Assembly (NCBI GenBank): GCA_947095535.1
Contig: OX352772.1
Location: 94,631,346-94,695,345, forward strand
DNA length: 64,000 bases
Reading direction: 5' to 3'
From: Poecilobothrus nobilitatus
Taxonomy: Eukaryota > Arthropoda > Insecta > Diptera > Dolichopodidae
A program made the position numbers and the translations under genes. Shown piece after piece: positions 21,641 to 32,171 of the stretch. Below the pieces are notes generated by a model. The model did not search any database. It had not been told where the DNA came from and saw only the letters and a program-made list of their open reading frames with translations. Positions within the stretch are counted from its first letter, which is position 1. Each line of letters starts with the position of its first letter.

Positions 21641-24300
21641 CATAAAAAACAAAAAATTCTATCCAGAAGAGACCACATTTTTATGTAAGCAAAACAAAAT
21701 CTATATCTTACTTTAATTTTTTTTCTTTATGTTAACAAAAAAAAAAAAAAAACAGGATTACACGTTTTTTTTTTCAATTTTTATTTCTGCAATTTTAACA
21801 TCTCATCATCGTAAAAAAAATGTTAAAACTTAGATTTAAATAAATAGAGGAAGAGTGCAGTAGAGTAGACTGTGTCAACTCTGGGATACCCGTATGAACG
21901 TAATATATCCTGTTTCTATAAAACTTGATCATCTTTTAAAAACATTCAGAGTTTTAGTACCGAACTACAGAGATATATTTATGTAAATTGTGGAGTTGTA
22001 TGATAGCTACCCGAATCTATTGCGCCTAGCTTCATTAAGCTCTAAGAAATGCAAAAAGCCTGAACCGGCTGCTTTAGACCATTCAAATTTTACAAAAGTT
22101 TTTGGCATGCAACTCGACACTTTTTCACTAAATTTCAGATAGCTAGCTTCAATAGACACTGAGTTATTTTCATTTAAAAAGAGAAGTTGTATGGCAACTA
22201 TCCGAACCTGTCATATCATCACAACAAAATTTTACAGAAGTTGTTGCCATAAAACTCAATCATCATTTGCAAAATTTCAGATACCTAGATTGAATAGACA
22301 CTGGGTTATTTCCATTTAAAGAAAGAAGTTGTATGGCAGCTACTCGAACCCGGCGGCCGAAAATGCTGGAGTTAAATAGCAAAACTAACAATTTTGTAAA
22401 AGTGACGTAAAAAAAATTGCAGCCTCCTAACTCCTTTATTTTTTGAGTTATCGTGCGGACGGACACTGAGTTCTTTCATTTAAAAAGAGATTTTGTATGG
22501 CAGCTACCCGAACCCGTCACACCACCACAACCAAATTTTGCAGAAGTTGTTGCCATAAAACTTGATCATCATTCGCAAAATTTCAGATACCTAGATTGAA
22601 CAGCCACTGGGTTATTTCTATTTAAAGAAAGAAGTTGTATGGCAGCTACTCGAACCCGGCGGCCGAAAATGCTGGAGTTAAATAGCAAAACTAACAATTC
22701 TGCAAGAGTGACGTAAAAAGAATTTCAGCCTCCTAGCTCCTTTAGTTTTTGAGTTATCGTGCGGACGGACACTGAGTTCTTTTCATTTAAAAAGAGATTT
22801 TGTATGGCAGCTACCCGAACCCGTCACACCACCACAACCAAATTTTGCAGAAGTTGTTGCCATAAAACTTGATCATCCTTTGCAAAATTTCAGACGCCTA
22901 GCTTCATTAGGTTCCAAGAGGTGCAAGAAGTCTGAACAGGCTGCTCTAGACCAAACAAATTTTACAAAAGTTGTTGGCATATAACTCGACACTTCTTTAC
23001 TAAATTTCAGATTCCTAGCTTCAATAAACACTGAGTTATTCTCATTTAACCGGATAAGTTGTATGGCAGCTACCCGAACCCGTCGCACCACCACAACCAA
23101 ATTTTACAAAAGTTGTTGCCATAAAACTTGATCATCATTTGCAAAATTTCAGACGCCTAGCTTCATTAGGTTCCAAGAGGTGCAAGAAGTCTGAACCGGC
23201 TGCTCTAGACCAACCAAATTTTACAAAAGTTGTTGGCATGTAACTCGACACCTCTTTACTAAATTTCAGATTCCTAGCTTCAATAAACACTGAGTTATTC
23301 TCATTTAAACGGAGAAGTTGTATGGCAGCTACCCGAACCCGCTGCACCAGCACAACCAAATTTTGCAAAAGTGGTTGCCATAAAACTTGATCATCATTTG
23401 CAAAATTTCAGAAACCTAGCTTGAATAGATACTGAGTTATTTCTATATAAAGATAGAAGTTGTATGGCAGCTACTCGAACCCGCCGACCGAAAATGTTGG
23501 ATTTAAATAGCAAAACTAACAATTTTGCAAAAGTGACGTAAAAAAAATTTCAGCCCCCTAGCTCCTTTATTTTTTGAGTTATCGTGCGGACGGACGGACG
23601 GACGTACATGGCTTAATCGACTCAGAATTCGATTCTGAGCCGATCCATACCTTTGACACTATATCTAGCTCGACTCCTTTAAGGTGTCACAAACGTAATG
23701 GCAAATTTATTATACCCTTGAACATAGTTCATACGGGTATAAATATAATAATAAAAGAATTTAAAAATAAAATAAATGTCTTTTATTTTTATCTTATGTT
23801 TTTAAAATAGATACCATTTACCCTATCATTTAACATATCTTTGAATTATTTTTATTCTATACAAAAACAAAAAAAAAATAAATAAATAAACATAAACATA
23901 AATGCATATCAAGAAACATAAATGCATATCAAAGAGTATACCTTTAGTTTGATCAGTTTGAAATTTTTCTGTTTTTTATTTTCATATAAGAAATTTTCTT
24001 ACTACTTTTATATGTGCGCCTAGTATTTAAACTTCAGTTATACAATTTTGTTTATTAAGGGCCGACCCTACTTTAAATTGTTTAACACTTGACTTCGTAC
24101 TATAAAACCATTTCGAACTTATAAGTTAACAACCCACACATACAACTTAACTTAAAACCTAAACCAAAACGATCAAAACAAGTTCTTGACCTACTAACCA
24201 AGCATGACCTACTTTAAACCCATAAATCAAAATATCGGTCAGCATGTCGTGCGATATGGGTCAAATTTTTTCCCCATCCCAAAGTGCAGGGTTACCTACT
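21640..24300 (+). repeat. Polinton A right terminal repeat region, interrupted
   Basis: Inverted matches to the left end are at 21655-21775, 21778-21845 and 23755-23990, split by a 1.9 kb foreign repeat (21846-23750). The outermost part (24060-24300) contains several TGACCT/GACCTACT words (24063, 24188, 24206) and ends in gggttacctact. The coding tail of the small left-end gene is repeated here on the plus strand at 21785-21840. Confidence 0.65.
21846..23750. repeat. R1-related repeat with internal tandem monomers
   Basis: Starts near agagtgcagtagagtagact...gatacccgtatgaacg and ends near catacgggtataaat, so ATACCCGTATG and CATACGGGTAT are inverted near the two ends. The 3' part carries gcggacggacggacgg and atccatacctttgacac, shared with R1. 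The middle (22130-23600) is an array of about eight monomers of 130-170 bp, each with ttgtatggcagctacYcgaacc and ttgccataaaactYgatcatc words. Short frames inside (for example 22263-22466, 22873-23100, 23135-23368) are products of the repeat, not genes. Confidence 0.8.
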
Positions 24301-24349
24301 TATGGAAATAAAGGAATAATCACCAAATTACAAAAAGAAGGAAATTCAA

Positions 24350-25214
24350 CGCGAGTCAATTAACAATGAAACTTTATATATGGAATTATTAGCAGTACTG
24401 CGGACACATCAGATTCTGTTAAAGAGAAAGAACTCATTGAAACTAGGAAACGGGATTTACCACCTACAAGGGAACTAAAATCCGACTAATAGAATAGACT
24501 AATCTTCATACTATAAAGGTAAACTCGAAACCAGAAAATAAACTTAAAAAAGAAGATTTCTTAGATTTCTTACTTCTTACCTCAACATGGCATGCAAAGT
24601 CCAGCTATACCAATGATAGTCATCTGGTTTATTTTTCAAAGTTTCCAGGCAGATCAAATTCAAAAAGTATTAGTAAGTTGTTAATTGATAAATTTAATTG
24701 TTGTTGTATACGTGTTACAAACATTACACCTGAAAATTTAAAATACCGCCTAAATAGAAATCTTTCAAAGTTATGGTACCTAAATCTAAAGTTAATATAA
24801 TAATGAACACAAAAATTTGGGGTAAAGGTACCTTAATTCAAAATTTTATCCATAAAGACACTGCCGATAAAAACTTCAAAATCACACCATAAACACAGAA
24901 AAAATCACTTCCTTTAAATCCTTTTGCCACTTCTTCTAATAAAGTAAATGTACATACTCAGACATTATAAAACTTACAACGCAACAACACTGATTCTGTT
25001 TTATCTAATAACAATTTTACTTTACATAAATTACCTCTTTATAAAAAGCACTGTTTACTTCCCACATTTAATAAATTCACAAATTTCTCAAGTCAATTTC
25101 TCACATTACCTATTAACACAGATAATGATGATAATGACAACATCGATGATAATTGTATTAATGTTGTTAATAGTATGAGTAATAATTACAGTAATAATAA
25201 TGATAATAATGATA

Positions 25215-25278
<64 letters not shown>

Positions 25279-25735
25279 CAGTATTGATATTAATAGCATT
25301 AATGTTGTTAATATTAATAACAATAATAATACCAATAATGATCACTTTAAAAATAATAATAATAATAATGACAATAATAACAATGATACATTAGAATTGA
25401 AACATAAAATATCATCTTTATTTGATATAAAACTTAATAATTCTAATACATATTCAGATAATTCCTTGAGTAATGGTAATAATGCTAATTCTGTGATTAA
25501 TAATAAAACGACTTCTATTCATAAGTATGATAATTTTACTAAAGGGTCAACACAAATTTCGGATTTCATGCTGGGTGCTACGCAAACCCCTATTCAGCCG
25601 CTGGCTCCCCAATCAAATGATAATACTTTCATTCAATCTTTAGTGCCACCAATAGTTAGAATGACTAAAAAATCGTTTAATGAACAAGATAAAATATATA
25701 CCCTCTCAAGACTAAGAGATGAAATAATATAATAA
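24350..25735 (+). pseudogene. LINE ORF1, C-terminal part (right of Polinton A)
   Basis: Continues the ORF1 begun at 9639. The stretch from 24355 matches 8045-8700 closely, including HLVYFSKFPGRSNSKSISK and RVTNITPENLKYRLN. Frameshifts are present near 24530 and 24770. The frame from 25175 to 25732 is open: an Asn-rich tract, LELKHKISSLFDIKLNNSNT, then QISDFMLGATQTPIQPLAPQ and a C-terminal RLRDEII. It ends 8 bp before the ORF2 frame. Confidence 0.7.
25190..25300 (+). repeat. AAT trinucleotide tract in LINE ORF1
   Basis: About 60 bp of pure (AAT)n at 25211-25270 with interrupted units on both sides, translated as an Asn run. It explains the opposite-strand Ile-rich frames. Confidence 0.9.
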
Positions 25736-25742
25736 TAATCTT

Positions 25743-27600
25743 ATGAGATTATACCTCTCTTACTTGCATGACGACACCTATAATTGTGTTATCGAGGGAA
25801 AAACAAAGACTAACGATTTAGTACTTTTACATAATGAAGGGCTTCCAATGAATTACAAAGCTCTTTATGACCTTTTCGTAAACTCTCACGAGCCTATTGG
25901 CGTGTCCATTAAAACGATGCAAGAAGACTTAAAAGCCTTTCGTTTCCTGTACTTGATTTACAGGAAAGATGGATATCAAAATGATATTGATATTTTAAAT
26001 AATTCATTGATTCCTAAAGGTGGATGTATTCTTATATCAGTTAAGAATAACTTTAACTCTTTACAGGTAGAAATACCTGATGTAATAAACTGCGATGTAA
26101 TAGCAGTTAAAATTGATTTAAATGTTTTAAATCTTTATAATCTATGTTGCTACATTCCTCCAAATAAAAGTTTACCAAGGTTTCTGCTCAATTGTTGATT
26201 CAGTTGTTGATTCTTTGAATAATAAATTAAATGACCTTGACGAACTAATAATATATGGGGATTTTAATTTACCAAATATTAATTGGCAACTTCATGACAA
26301 GGAATGTTTCTACATTCCGACTAATTTAACCTCTAATGTCGAATCGACAGTTATAGATAGTTTGCTTGCATGTGGACGTCAACAAGTTTCTTCTTCTAAA
26401 AATCTATTAAACAAACAATTGGACCTTCTTTTTACTTTTGACTGGGTAAATTTAACTAGAACATTGATGGCAACACTTCTTTCAAAATTGATTGTCATCA
26501 TCCCCCTTGCGGTTTTCAATATCATTATATTTGTTTAAATAAATCGTCATTAAATATCTCATATAAATTTAGTTTTTCCAAAACTAATTTTTATATGCTT
26601 AACAATTTTTTTCTTTCAATTGATTTTAAGTCTTTATTAAACATGAATGATTTAATTGATTTAAATAATGCGATTGATAAATTTTACGAAGTAATTTACC
26701 ATGGATTTGACTTGTATGTTACTTGAGTTCGTGATATAAATTTCAATTCAAGCCCACCATGGTATGATGGTGAACTAAGAACTCTCAGAAATAAAACAAA
26801 TAAAGCGTGGAATGCATATTTAAAAAAGAAGGATAATATTTCTTATTCAAATTTTTTAAATTTATTTACCGTATTCAAATGTGCCTTAAATATGAAGCTT
26901 ATATTAGTAAAATTGCTTCGTAACTTCGTACAGATCCTAAATCTTTTTGGCAGCTTGCAATTCAAAACATAAATTTGATCAATATCCAAATTATATGTCG
27001 TACAAGGATCAGAATTCTAACGACCCAATTATTATATCTAACTATTTTAAAGATTTCTTCACCAGTAGTTATTCTACTTTTTCGTTCGATATTGACGAAT
27101 CTAATTTTAATCATTTGGAAGACTTTACAAGTTTACCTCTTCAAAATATTAATTTTATACCAGCCGCGATATAGCTTTATCTAACTAAATTCGGTCATAA
27201 CTCTGCTCCTGGACCAGATAATCTCCCAGAAATCATTTGAAAGCGTTGCGCCGATTCCCTATCTAACCTTATAGCACTACTTTTTAATAAATCTTTTGCT
27301 TTTGGGGTGTTTCCTAATTTATGGAAGGAATCATATATAAGGCCAGTTCATAAAAAAGATTCAAAAAGTAATGTTGGAAATTATAGGTCTATTGCTAAAC
27401 TATCTAGTTTGCCGAAAGTGTTCGAGCTTATGGTCTTTGATACAATTTATGATTATTGTTCTGAATTTGAATGATCGATCAATGATAGTGAATGATCAAC
27501 ATGGATTTGTAAAAAAGAGATCAACTGTAATTAACCTTCTAGAAAGAGCTTCAACTATTTTGAAAACAAGGGAAGTTTGGCGCCAAACCGTCGTGGTCTA
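25743..27600 (+). pseudogene. LINE ORF2: endonuclease and RT N-terminus (left of Polinton B)
   Basis: The endonuclease region shows PKGGCILISVKNNFNSLQ, LYNLCCYIPPNKSLP (to 26198) and, in the next frame, LIIYGDFNLPNINW with LLNKQLDLLFTF (26215-26538). The linker has SPPWYDGELRTLRNKTNKAW near 26750. RT begins with NSAPGPDN (27198), FPNLWKESYIRPVHKKDS (27312), NYRSIAKLSSLPKVFE (27380) and HGFVKKRSTVINLLE (27500), and stops at VVV where Polinton B inserted. Several frameshifts and stops. Confidence 0.8.
27595..27600. repeat. Target site duplication, left of Polinton B
   Basis: ggtcta, matching ggccta at 40009-40014 with one mismatch. Removing the element and one copy restores the LINE codons for V-V-Y-T-D-L-S-K-A-F-D, an RT motif A, which supports the call strongly. 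Confidence 0.9.
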
Positions 27601-27633
27601 AGTAGATAGGTAGACACTTGGGCCAGACAGGTC

Positions 27634-27724
27634 AGTAGGTCAAGGTCACCCGTAAGTAGGTCAAGGTCACCCAGAAGTTGGTCAAGGCCACCCGGAAGGC
27701 CAAATAGGAAGTATGTCAAGGTCA
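27634..27724 (+). promoter_or_regulatory. 21-bp subterminal array with TCAAGGTCA cores, left tip
   Basis: Units of 21 bp (acccgtaagtaggtcaaggtc). TCAAGGTCA is at 27640-27648, 27661-27669 and 27716-27724, and TCAAGGCCA at 27682-27690. Known: YCAAGGYCR is the FTZ-F1/NR5A monomer site. Inferred: these may instead, or also, be integrase-binding repeats. Confidence 0.6.
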
Positions 27725-28535
27725 TTTTAAAAGTAAGTCAGACTGGCGGCGATCGTCAGTTGTTTATAAAGATTGTATACTTGGTTTAAGTAATAGGTAT
27801 GCAGTAAAATAGTAGGAAAAAAAAAATGCTTTTTCATACAATGTAAAGAGAAAAAAAATGTACCTATACGTTTCTTTAAAATGAAAAAAAAGTGCAAACT
27901 GGTTTTTTACATCTTAGATAAAGAATCAACCTTGACAAAATTAATGCAATTTTTAGATGCATTTTTTTTCTTTTTTTCTTGTTTTTTCTTTTCTTTTTAT
28001 GAAGTATTTAAAGAAGAGGAAAGAAAAACCATTAATTAATTGCGAGTATCACCGTATAAGATTTTATTGTTATGTAAGAATGTTGACAAAAATATGAATA
28101 AAAAGAAAACAAACAGGAAATCAAAAATATCTAACATGTGGTTTAAGTAATAGGCGTGAATGGAAATAGTAAGAAAAAATGCGTTTTTATAAAATGTAAA
28201 GAGAAAAATTTAAACAAATTAAGTGTACCTATGCGAATTTTTAAAATTAAAAGAAAAAAGTGCAAAGCTGGTTTTTAAATCTGAGTCAACCTTGACACAA
28301 ATTGATATTTTGAGATGAATTTTTTTCTTTTCTTTTTTGTTCTGATGAAATATTTAAAGAAGAAGAAAGAAAAAATTATTAGTATTTTTAGATTTTATTG
28401 ATATGTAAGAATGTAGAACAAAAAAAGATGTATTCTTATGTTGTGTTAAAAAAAAAATAAAACAAATTTATTTATATGTTTGAAATAATTTTTTATTTGA
28501 AAATATTTTACAATTTTATAGAAATCTGTGCTGTC

Positions 28536-29054
28536 TTAATTTAACATTTTTTCTTTTAAAAGATACATATCTACATTATAACAATTTTTAATAGCACATC
28601 TGAAATTGTTGTTTAATAAGTGTATAGGGCAATTTGATTTAAAGTTATCAATCTTTTGTAATGACTGCAAGTTTCTACTTAAATCTTCTATTTTATCACT
28701 GTCAATGTACTTTTGAAGGAATAGTTTTTTTTGTTCTCCTTTAACATAAATTTTTTCAGCTGACTCTAAATAGTGTTTTAATATACATTTTACATCTAAA
28801 TATTCAACTAGACCGTTATTCCATTTAAGTCCATTTATTTTATTTTCGCAATACTGGTTATTATATTTCATATCCAGACTAAGTTCTTCTGAGGGGTACG
28901 GTGCTTTGAAGTGATAGACAGTTGGAATTAAACTTCCTTTTTCAAGTATGGCTAATTCTTTTAGGAAATATTGCTTTTCATTTCCTTGTAAAAATTGTAG
29001 GTCACCTATGAGAATTCGTTTAACCATGTCGACGGTTTGTGTAAGAATACTCAT
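28536..29054 (-). CDS. Nuclease-like protein in left terminal repeat
   Basis: 172 codons, intact, reading outward. Core residues match 10887-11384: ILIGDLQFLQ with the conserved Asp at position 18, FLKELAILEKGSLIPTV, PYPSEELSLDMKYNNQYCE, YVKGEQKKLFLQKYI and CPIHLLNNNFRCAIKNCYNV. The TATA-like word on this strand ends only about 10 bp from the first ATG but 37 bp from Met10 (29027), which is also the start in Polinton A, so Met10 is the likelier start. It differs from the right copy at about eight to ten residues. A degenerate DEDD-type exonuclease fold is a guess. Confidence 0.65.
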   Translation of the reverse strand: MSILTQTVDMVKRILIGDLQFLQGNEKQYFLKELAILEKGSLIPTVYHFKAPYPSEELSLDMKYNNQYCENKINGLKWNNGLVEYLDVKCILKHYLESAEKIYVKGEQKKLFLQKYIDSDKIEDLSRNLQSLQKIDNFKSNCPIHLLNNNFRCAIKNCYNVDMYLLKEKMLN

Positions 29055-29056
29055 TA

Positions 29057-29145
29057 GAATTTACATTTATATTCACTTCGGCAAAAGAGCTTTTCATATA
29101 AATATTGGTTAACAAATAACAGTGCTATTTTTAACTAATACAACT
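29057..29145. promoter_or_regulatory. Two-way promoter in Polinton B
   Basis: TATAAATA at 29097-29104 (plus) and TATAAATG on the minus strand (29064-29071), in the same spacing as 11428-11468 in Polinton A. It is absent before the right-hand gene copy, because the inverted repeat stops at the ATG. Confidence 0.55.
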
Positions 29146-29724
29146 ATGCTATTTCATCCATTTGCAATGATGGTAGCTGGGCCATCATGCTGTGGTAAAA
29201 CCACTTTTATTCATAATTTAATGAAGTATAAAAAAGAAAATATACAAGCACATATTAATAGAATTATTTGATGTAATCCAGACAAAAATGCCGTTCCAAA
29301 ATATTTAAAAGATGTGGAATGTAGTAACACTATTCCGAATTTTAATGACAATCAAGAACCTTTGTTAATTATTATCGATGATATGATGTTAAATTCCCAT
29401 GATAAGAATGTATGTGATTTATTTAATAGAGGATCACACCATAGAAATTTATCTGTAATATTTGTAACACAAAATGTTTTTCACCAGGGTAAATTTTCAA
29501 GAGATATTTCGCTTAACTGTAAATATCTAGTACTTTTCAAAAATCCAAGAGATAAATCGCAGATATTACCTCTAGCTCGCCAAATATATCCCAATCAAAT
29601 CAAAGCATTTGAAAAAGTATATAATGAAGTGACGTCAGAACCATACGGGTATATATTAATAGATCTTACTAAAGACGTTAATGATATATTTCGCTTAAGA
29701 AGTGATATATTTGGAAAAGGTTAG
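29146..29724 (+). pseudogene. A32-like packaging ATPase
   Basis: ATG at 29146 begins MLFHPFAMMVAGPSCCGKTT (Walker A). A TGA at 29270 replaces the Trp codon found in A, after which the frame is open through LLIIIDDMMLNSH (Walker B), SVIFVTQNVFHQGKFSRD and FKNPRDKSQILPLARQIYPN to a stop at 29722. The C-terminus is about 20 codons shorter than in A, owing to a small indel near 29720. With just one nonsense change it is the less damaged of the two ATPases. Confidence 0.9.
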
Positions 29725-29754
29725 TGTTTTTGCACAAGAGATTTGGCAAAGAAT

Positions 29755-30078
29755 ATGAAACGTTTGAAGGTCAACCGTCATACATTGTACCTATTAAAAA
29801 GCTCTAAACCGAAATTTCAGAAAGTAATTATAAAACATTGTGATCTTGAAGTAATCAAAACATCTTGTGAAATTGCTTTAAATATTTTAAAAGGTAATTG
29901 TAATCTAAATAAAAAATCAACAACCCAATTACGAAAGTATAAAAAGGAATTGAGATCCCTCATTTGCCGCCAAAAATCTATAAATAGTAAAAGAAAAATT
30001 ATTATTCAACGTGGTGGATTTTTACATACACTTCTTAGTGCAGTACTATCAGGGATAATCGGAAATTTTATAAAATGA
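29755..30078 (+). CDS. Small basic Polinton virion-type protein with GGFL segment
   Basis: 107 codons from ATG 29755, intact. Same plan as 12130-12492: EIALNILKGNCNLNKKSTTQ, LRKYKKELRSL, then IIIQRGGFLHTLLSAVLSG and a short end. Its TGA shares bases with the ATG at 30075 (ATGA overlap), unlike A where the ORF runs on for another 14 codons. Confidence 0.7.
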   Translation: MKRLKVNRHTLYLLKSSKPKFQKVIIKHCDLEVIKTSCEIALNILKGNCNLNKKSTTQLRKYKKELRSLICRQKSINSKRKIIIQRGGFLHTLLSAVLSGIIGNFIK

Positions 30079-30764
30079 ATAATACAACATTTAACAAAAT
30101 GATTATACTAAAACCCGAGATTTATGAGAAAATGAAACAAAATGCAGACTTTGAATTAAATGAGTTGGATCAAAATATGAAAAAAATATTGTTAAATAAA
30201 TATCTAACAGACACTCAAAAATGGTATTTATACAAAAAAAATCTATTTAAAATAAGAAACAAAAATAGAGTACTTCCTAGAAATAAAGAGGAGAAAGTAA
30301 AAATTACGGAAACAAAAGGTACTCAAACTCGTGCAAAACCAATGTATATAGATGCGGAAGCTCAATCGCATTTTCCTGAATATAAGAATGTTGGAATACA
30401 AGTTGTTCCTGAACAAGAAGATGTATATGAAAAAGAAGCTGATGACGAAGTATTTGATGATGAAATTCAGGAAAATATTTTAACAAAAGCATTGTCAGCT
30501 GCTTCAGTTGGAGAACGTCTTAGAAAAAGAAAATCAATTAGAAATCAAAATGTAGAAATTTTTGAAACTGATACAGGAGACATTATAACTGTTCCTTTAG
30601 ATTGCCCAAGCCCACCAACGAAAAAAGAAAAAACTATAAATAGCAAAGAATTGAATAATTCATCAAGACGTGTTTTGAGGTCAGCAGTAGGTAATACTCA
30701 AAAAGAACTTAATTTTCCAATTCGTAAGAATAAATCCGCAAGCTCATGGACAACATACAAGTAA
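30075..30764 (+). CDS. Polinton accessory/virion protein, full length
   Basis: 229 codons if started at the overlapping ATG 30075, or 221 from ATG 30099 (MIILKPEIYE), the start conserved in A. It has a charged helical start, the GTQTRAKPMYIDAEAQSHFP block, an acidic run (EQEDVYEKEADDEVFDDEIQ), LTKALSAASVGERLRKRKSI and a basic C-terminus with SSRRVLRSAVGNTQKELNFP that A has lost. The last 19 bases overlap the minor capsid ATG at 30746. Function unknown; a scaffold or DNA-binding role is only inferred from charge. Confidence 0.65.
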   Translation: MNNTTFNKMIILKPEIYEKMKQNADFELNELDQNMKKILLNKYLTDTQKWYLYKKNLFKIRNKNRVLPRNKEEKVKITETKGTQTRAKPMYIDAEAQSHFPEYKNVGIQVVPEQEDVYEKEADDEVFDDEIQENILTKALSAASVGERLRKRKSIRNQNVEIFETDTGDIITVPLDCPSPPTKKEKTINSKELNNSSRRVLRSAVGNTQKELNFPIRKNKSASSWTTYK

Positions 30765-31662
30765 ATGATGAATTTTATGTCACTTTACTCAGTGATTCAT
30801 CTATGAACTATTATCCAGAAAATTCATTATCATCTTTTACAAATAAAATGAATAAATACATGTGTGATTCAAGGTGGAAAGTCGGTATTTCAGAAATATA
30901 TGTTAATGATTTCGTTCCAAATGTGTATGGTGAAGAATGGGAAAAAAGTACTCAAATATTTATTAAAGGTATGCAGAAAAATATGATAGGAGTTGGAACA
31001 TCATATATTCCATACATAGAAAAACAAATGATATACAACTGGAAAGTTTTTCTACTACCAAAACTAATTCAAAATATACGCCCACTTAATAGGTTTACAA
31101 GAAAAGAAGTTGAACGACAGTTGATTTGGGGAATTTTTAATTTTATAAACGATGAAGTTCATTATACACAACCAATAAAAGCTGAGGAGAAACCTAAAAA
31201 TTTAAGTTACACCACAATATGTGTTACTAAGCCTAAAATAGATATAAAAATAAGAGCAAATTACGCTTATACCCTCGAAGGACTTTAGACAACATGTTTC
31301 AATCAAGTATCTTTTAAAGTTACAGATTTTAAAAAATATAAATCACGTGTAATAGAAGCTTTCAAAACTTTTATAGATAGTGTACAATTGATTCCCATTA
31401 GTAAACCAGATATGTTTTTATATACATAGATATAATTGAACCGCAAAAAATAGGTGACAAAGATACAAGGTGTTTAAGATCTGTTAACATACAAAATTCT
31501 TTCACTGATACTGTAAAAGAATTCAGTAATATTCAATATTGCAATGTGGAGAAATCAGTTAATAACATTTCATTACTTTTTTATGATAAATATGGATACA
31601 AAAAAAACTTTTCCAATAGTTCAATTCCAACAAAAATTGTATTACATTTTAAAAAAGTATAA
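30746..31662 (+). pseudogene. Polinton minor capsid (penton-like) protein
   Basis: Open from 30746 to a stop at 31286 (MDNIQVNDEFYVTLLSDSSM ... TRKEVERQLIWGIFNF ...). Beyond the stop the frame continues, then shifts near 31420 by loss of bases relative to A. The last ~75 codons are again recognisable (SNSSIPTKIVLHFKKV-like end). Sequence is very close to A by eye, but the inactivating changes are at different sites, so the two copies decayed independently. Confidence 0.8.
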
Positions 31663-31708
31663 ATAAAAGCGATTTTACAAAACTATATATTATTTTATTT
31701 TATTCATT

Positions 31709-32159
31709 ATGGAGAGAGCGTACTACAAATATTATTTAGCTCAATCAGAAAAAGGAGAGGTAATATCTTGAGGATATTGGTCCTTTGTTACACTCAATTA
31801 TACCTTACCAAAGGGGACGAGGGTTAGGGAGCTTTTTCGGTGGTCGTTTTAGATATTTAAAACTAATATTTACGTCTGGAGCTAATATATTAAAAAAAGA
31901 GGTTATTAACTCTGGTATTAATGCATTATCTGATATTGCCACAGGTGCAAATGTAAAAGAAGTGGTTCAAGATCGAAGTAAAGAGATAATGAAAAATGTA
32001 AGACGAGGTGCAGTTCGGAAAATCAATGAAATGTATGGACAAGGCAAAAGAAAACGAAGAAAATCTATAAAAAGACGTCTCATTAATAATTTAAATTATT
32101 CTACGTCGAAGCGACGCAAAGTTAATTACAAAAACAAACAAAAAGATATTTTTGAATAA
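31709..32159 (+). pseudogene. pVI-like minor virion protein, 5' frameshift
   Basis: The ATG at 31709 opens a frame that fails after about 20 codons: some bases were gained near 31755-31770 relative to A, and a TGA follows. The remaining frame to 32159 is open: PYQRGRGLGSFFGGRFRYLK, INSGINALSDIATGANVKEV and a basic tail (KRKRRKSIKRR). The damage is limited to the first 25 codons. Confidence 0.65.
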
Positions 32160-32171
32160 TTATGATTGAAT

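Larger units (their letters stand above)
10090..24300 (+). mobile_element. Polinton/Maverick A, degraded
   Basis: About 14 kb (12.3 kb without the internal repeat at 21846-23750). It contains the diagnostic Polinton set: packaging ATPase, minor and major capsid proteins, adenain-like protease, retroviral-type integrase and protein-primed PolB. The right end reads gtgcagggttacctact, matching in style the right end of Polinton B, and is placed at 24300. The left end is less sure, since the expected reverse complement is missing and the join to LINE ORF1 is only located to about 10085-10140. No target duplication could be verified. Most genes are inactivated. Confidence 0.85.
27601..29056 (+). 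repeat. Polinton B left terminal inverted repeat
   Basis: Complementary to 37608-40008 from the tip to the ATG of the nuclease-like gene. The inner boundary is at that ATG. Compared with the right copy it lacks about two internal modules (see 38500-39790). Outside the gene it contains A/T-rich tracts and gtttaagtaatagg words at 27783 and 28142. Confidence 0.85.

Noticed and set aside
22263..23368. Three related frames of 67-77 codons (22263-22466, 22873-23100, 23135-23368)
   Set aside because: They are the same stretch of a tandem monomer read in one frame; changes do not follow codon positions.
10113..24275. A ~30-bp direct repeat (catgtcgtgc-atatgg-tcaaatttttt) at 10111 and 24244 as a target duplication of Polinton A
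   Set aside because: Polintons make 6-bp duplications; the word also recurs in variant form at 10336 and in Polinton B's right end, so it is an internal subterminal motif.
10118..24306. tatgga at 10118 and 24301 as the 6-bp duplication of Polinton A
   Set aside because: The sequence after 10123 does not begin with the expected AG-type terminus, so the match is probably chance.
25106..25394. Ile-rich and Met/Ile-rich frames opposite or shifted to the LINE ORF1
   Set aside because: Products of the AAT repeat in other frames.
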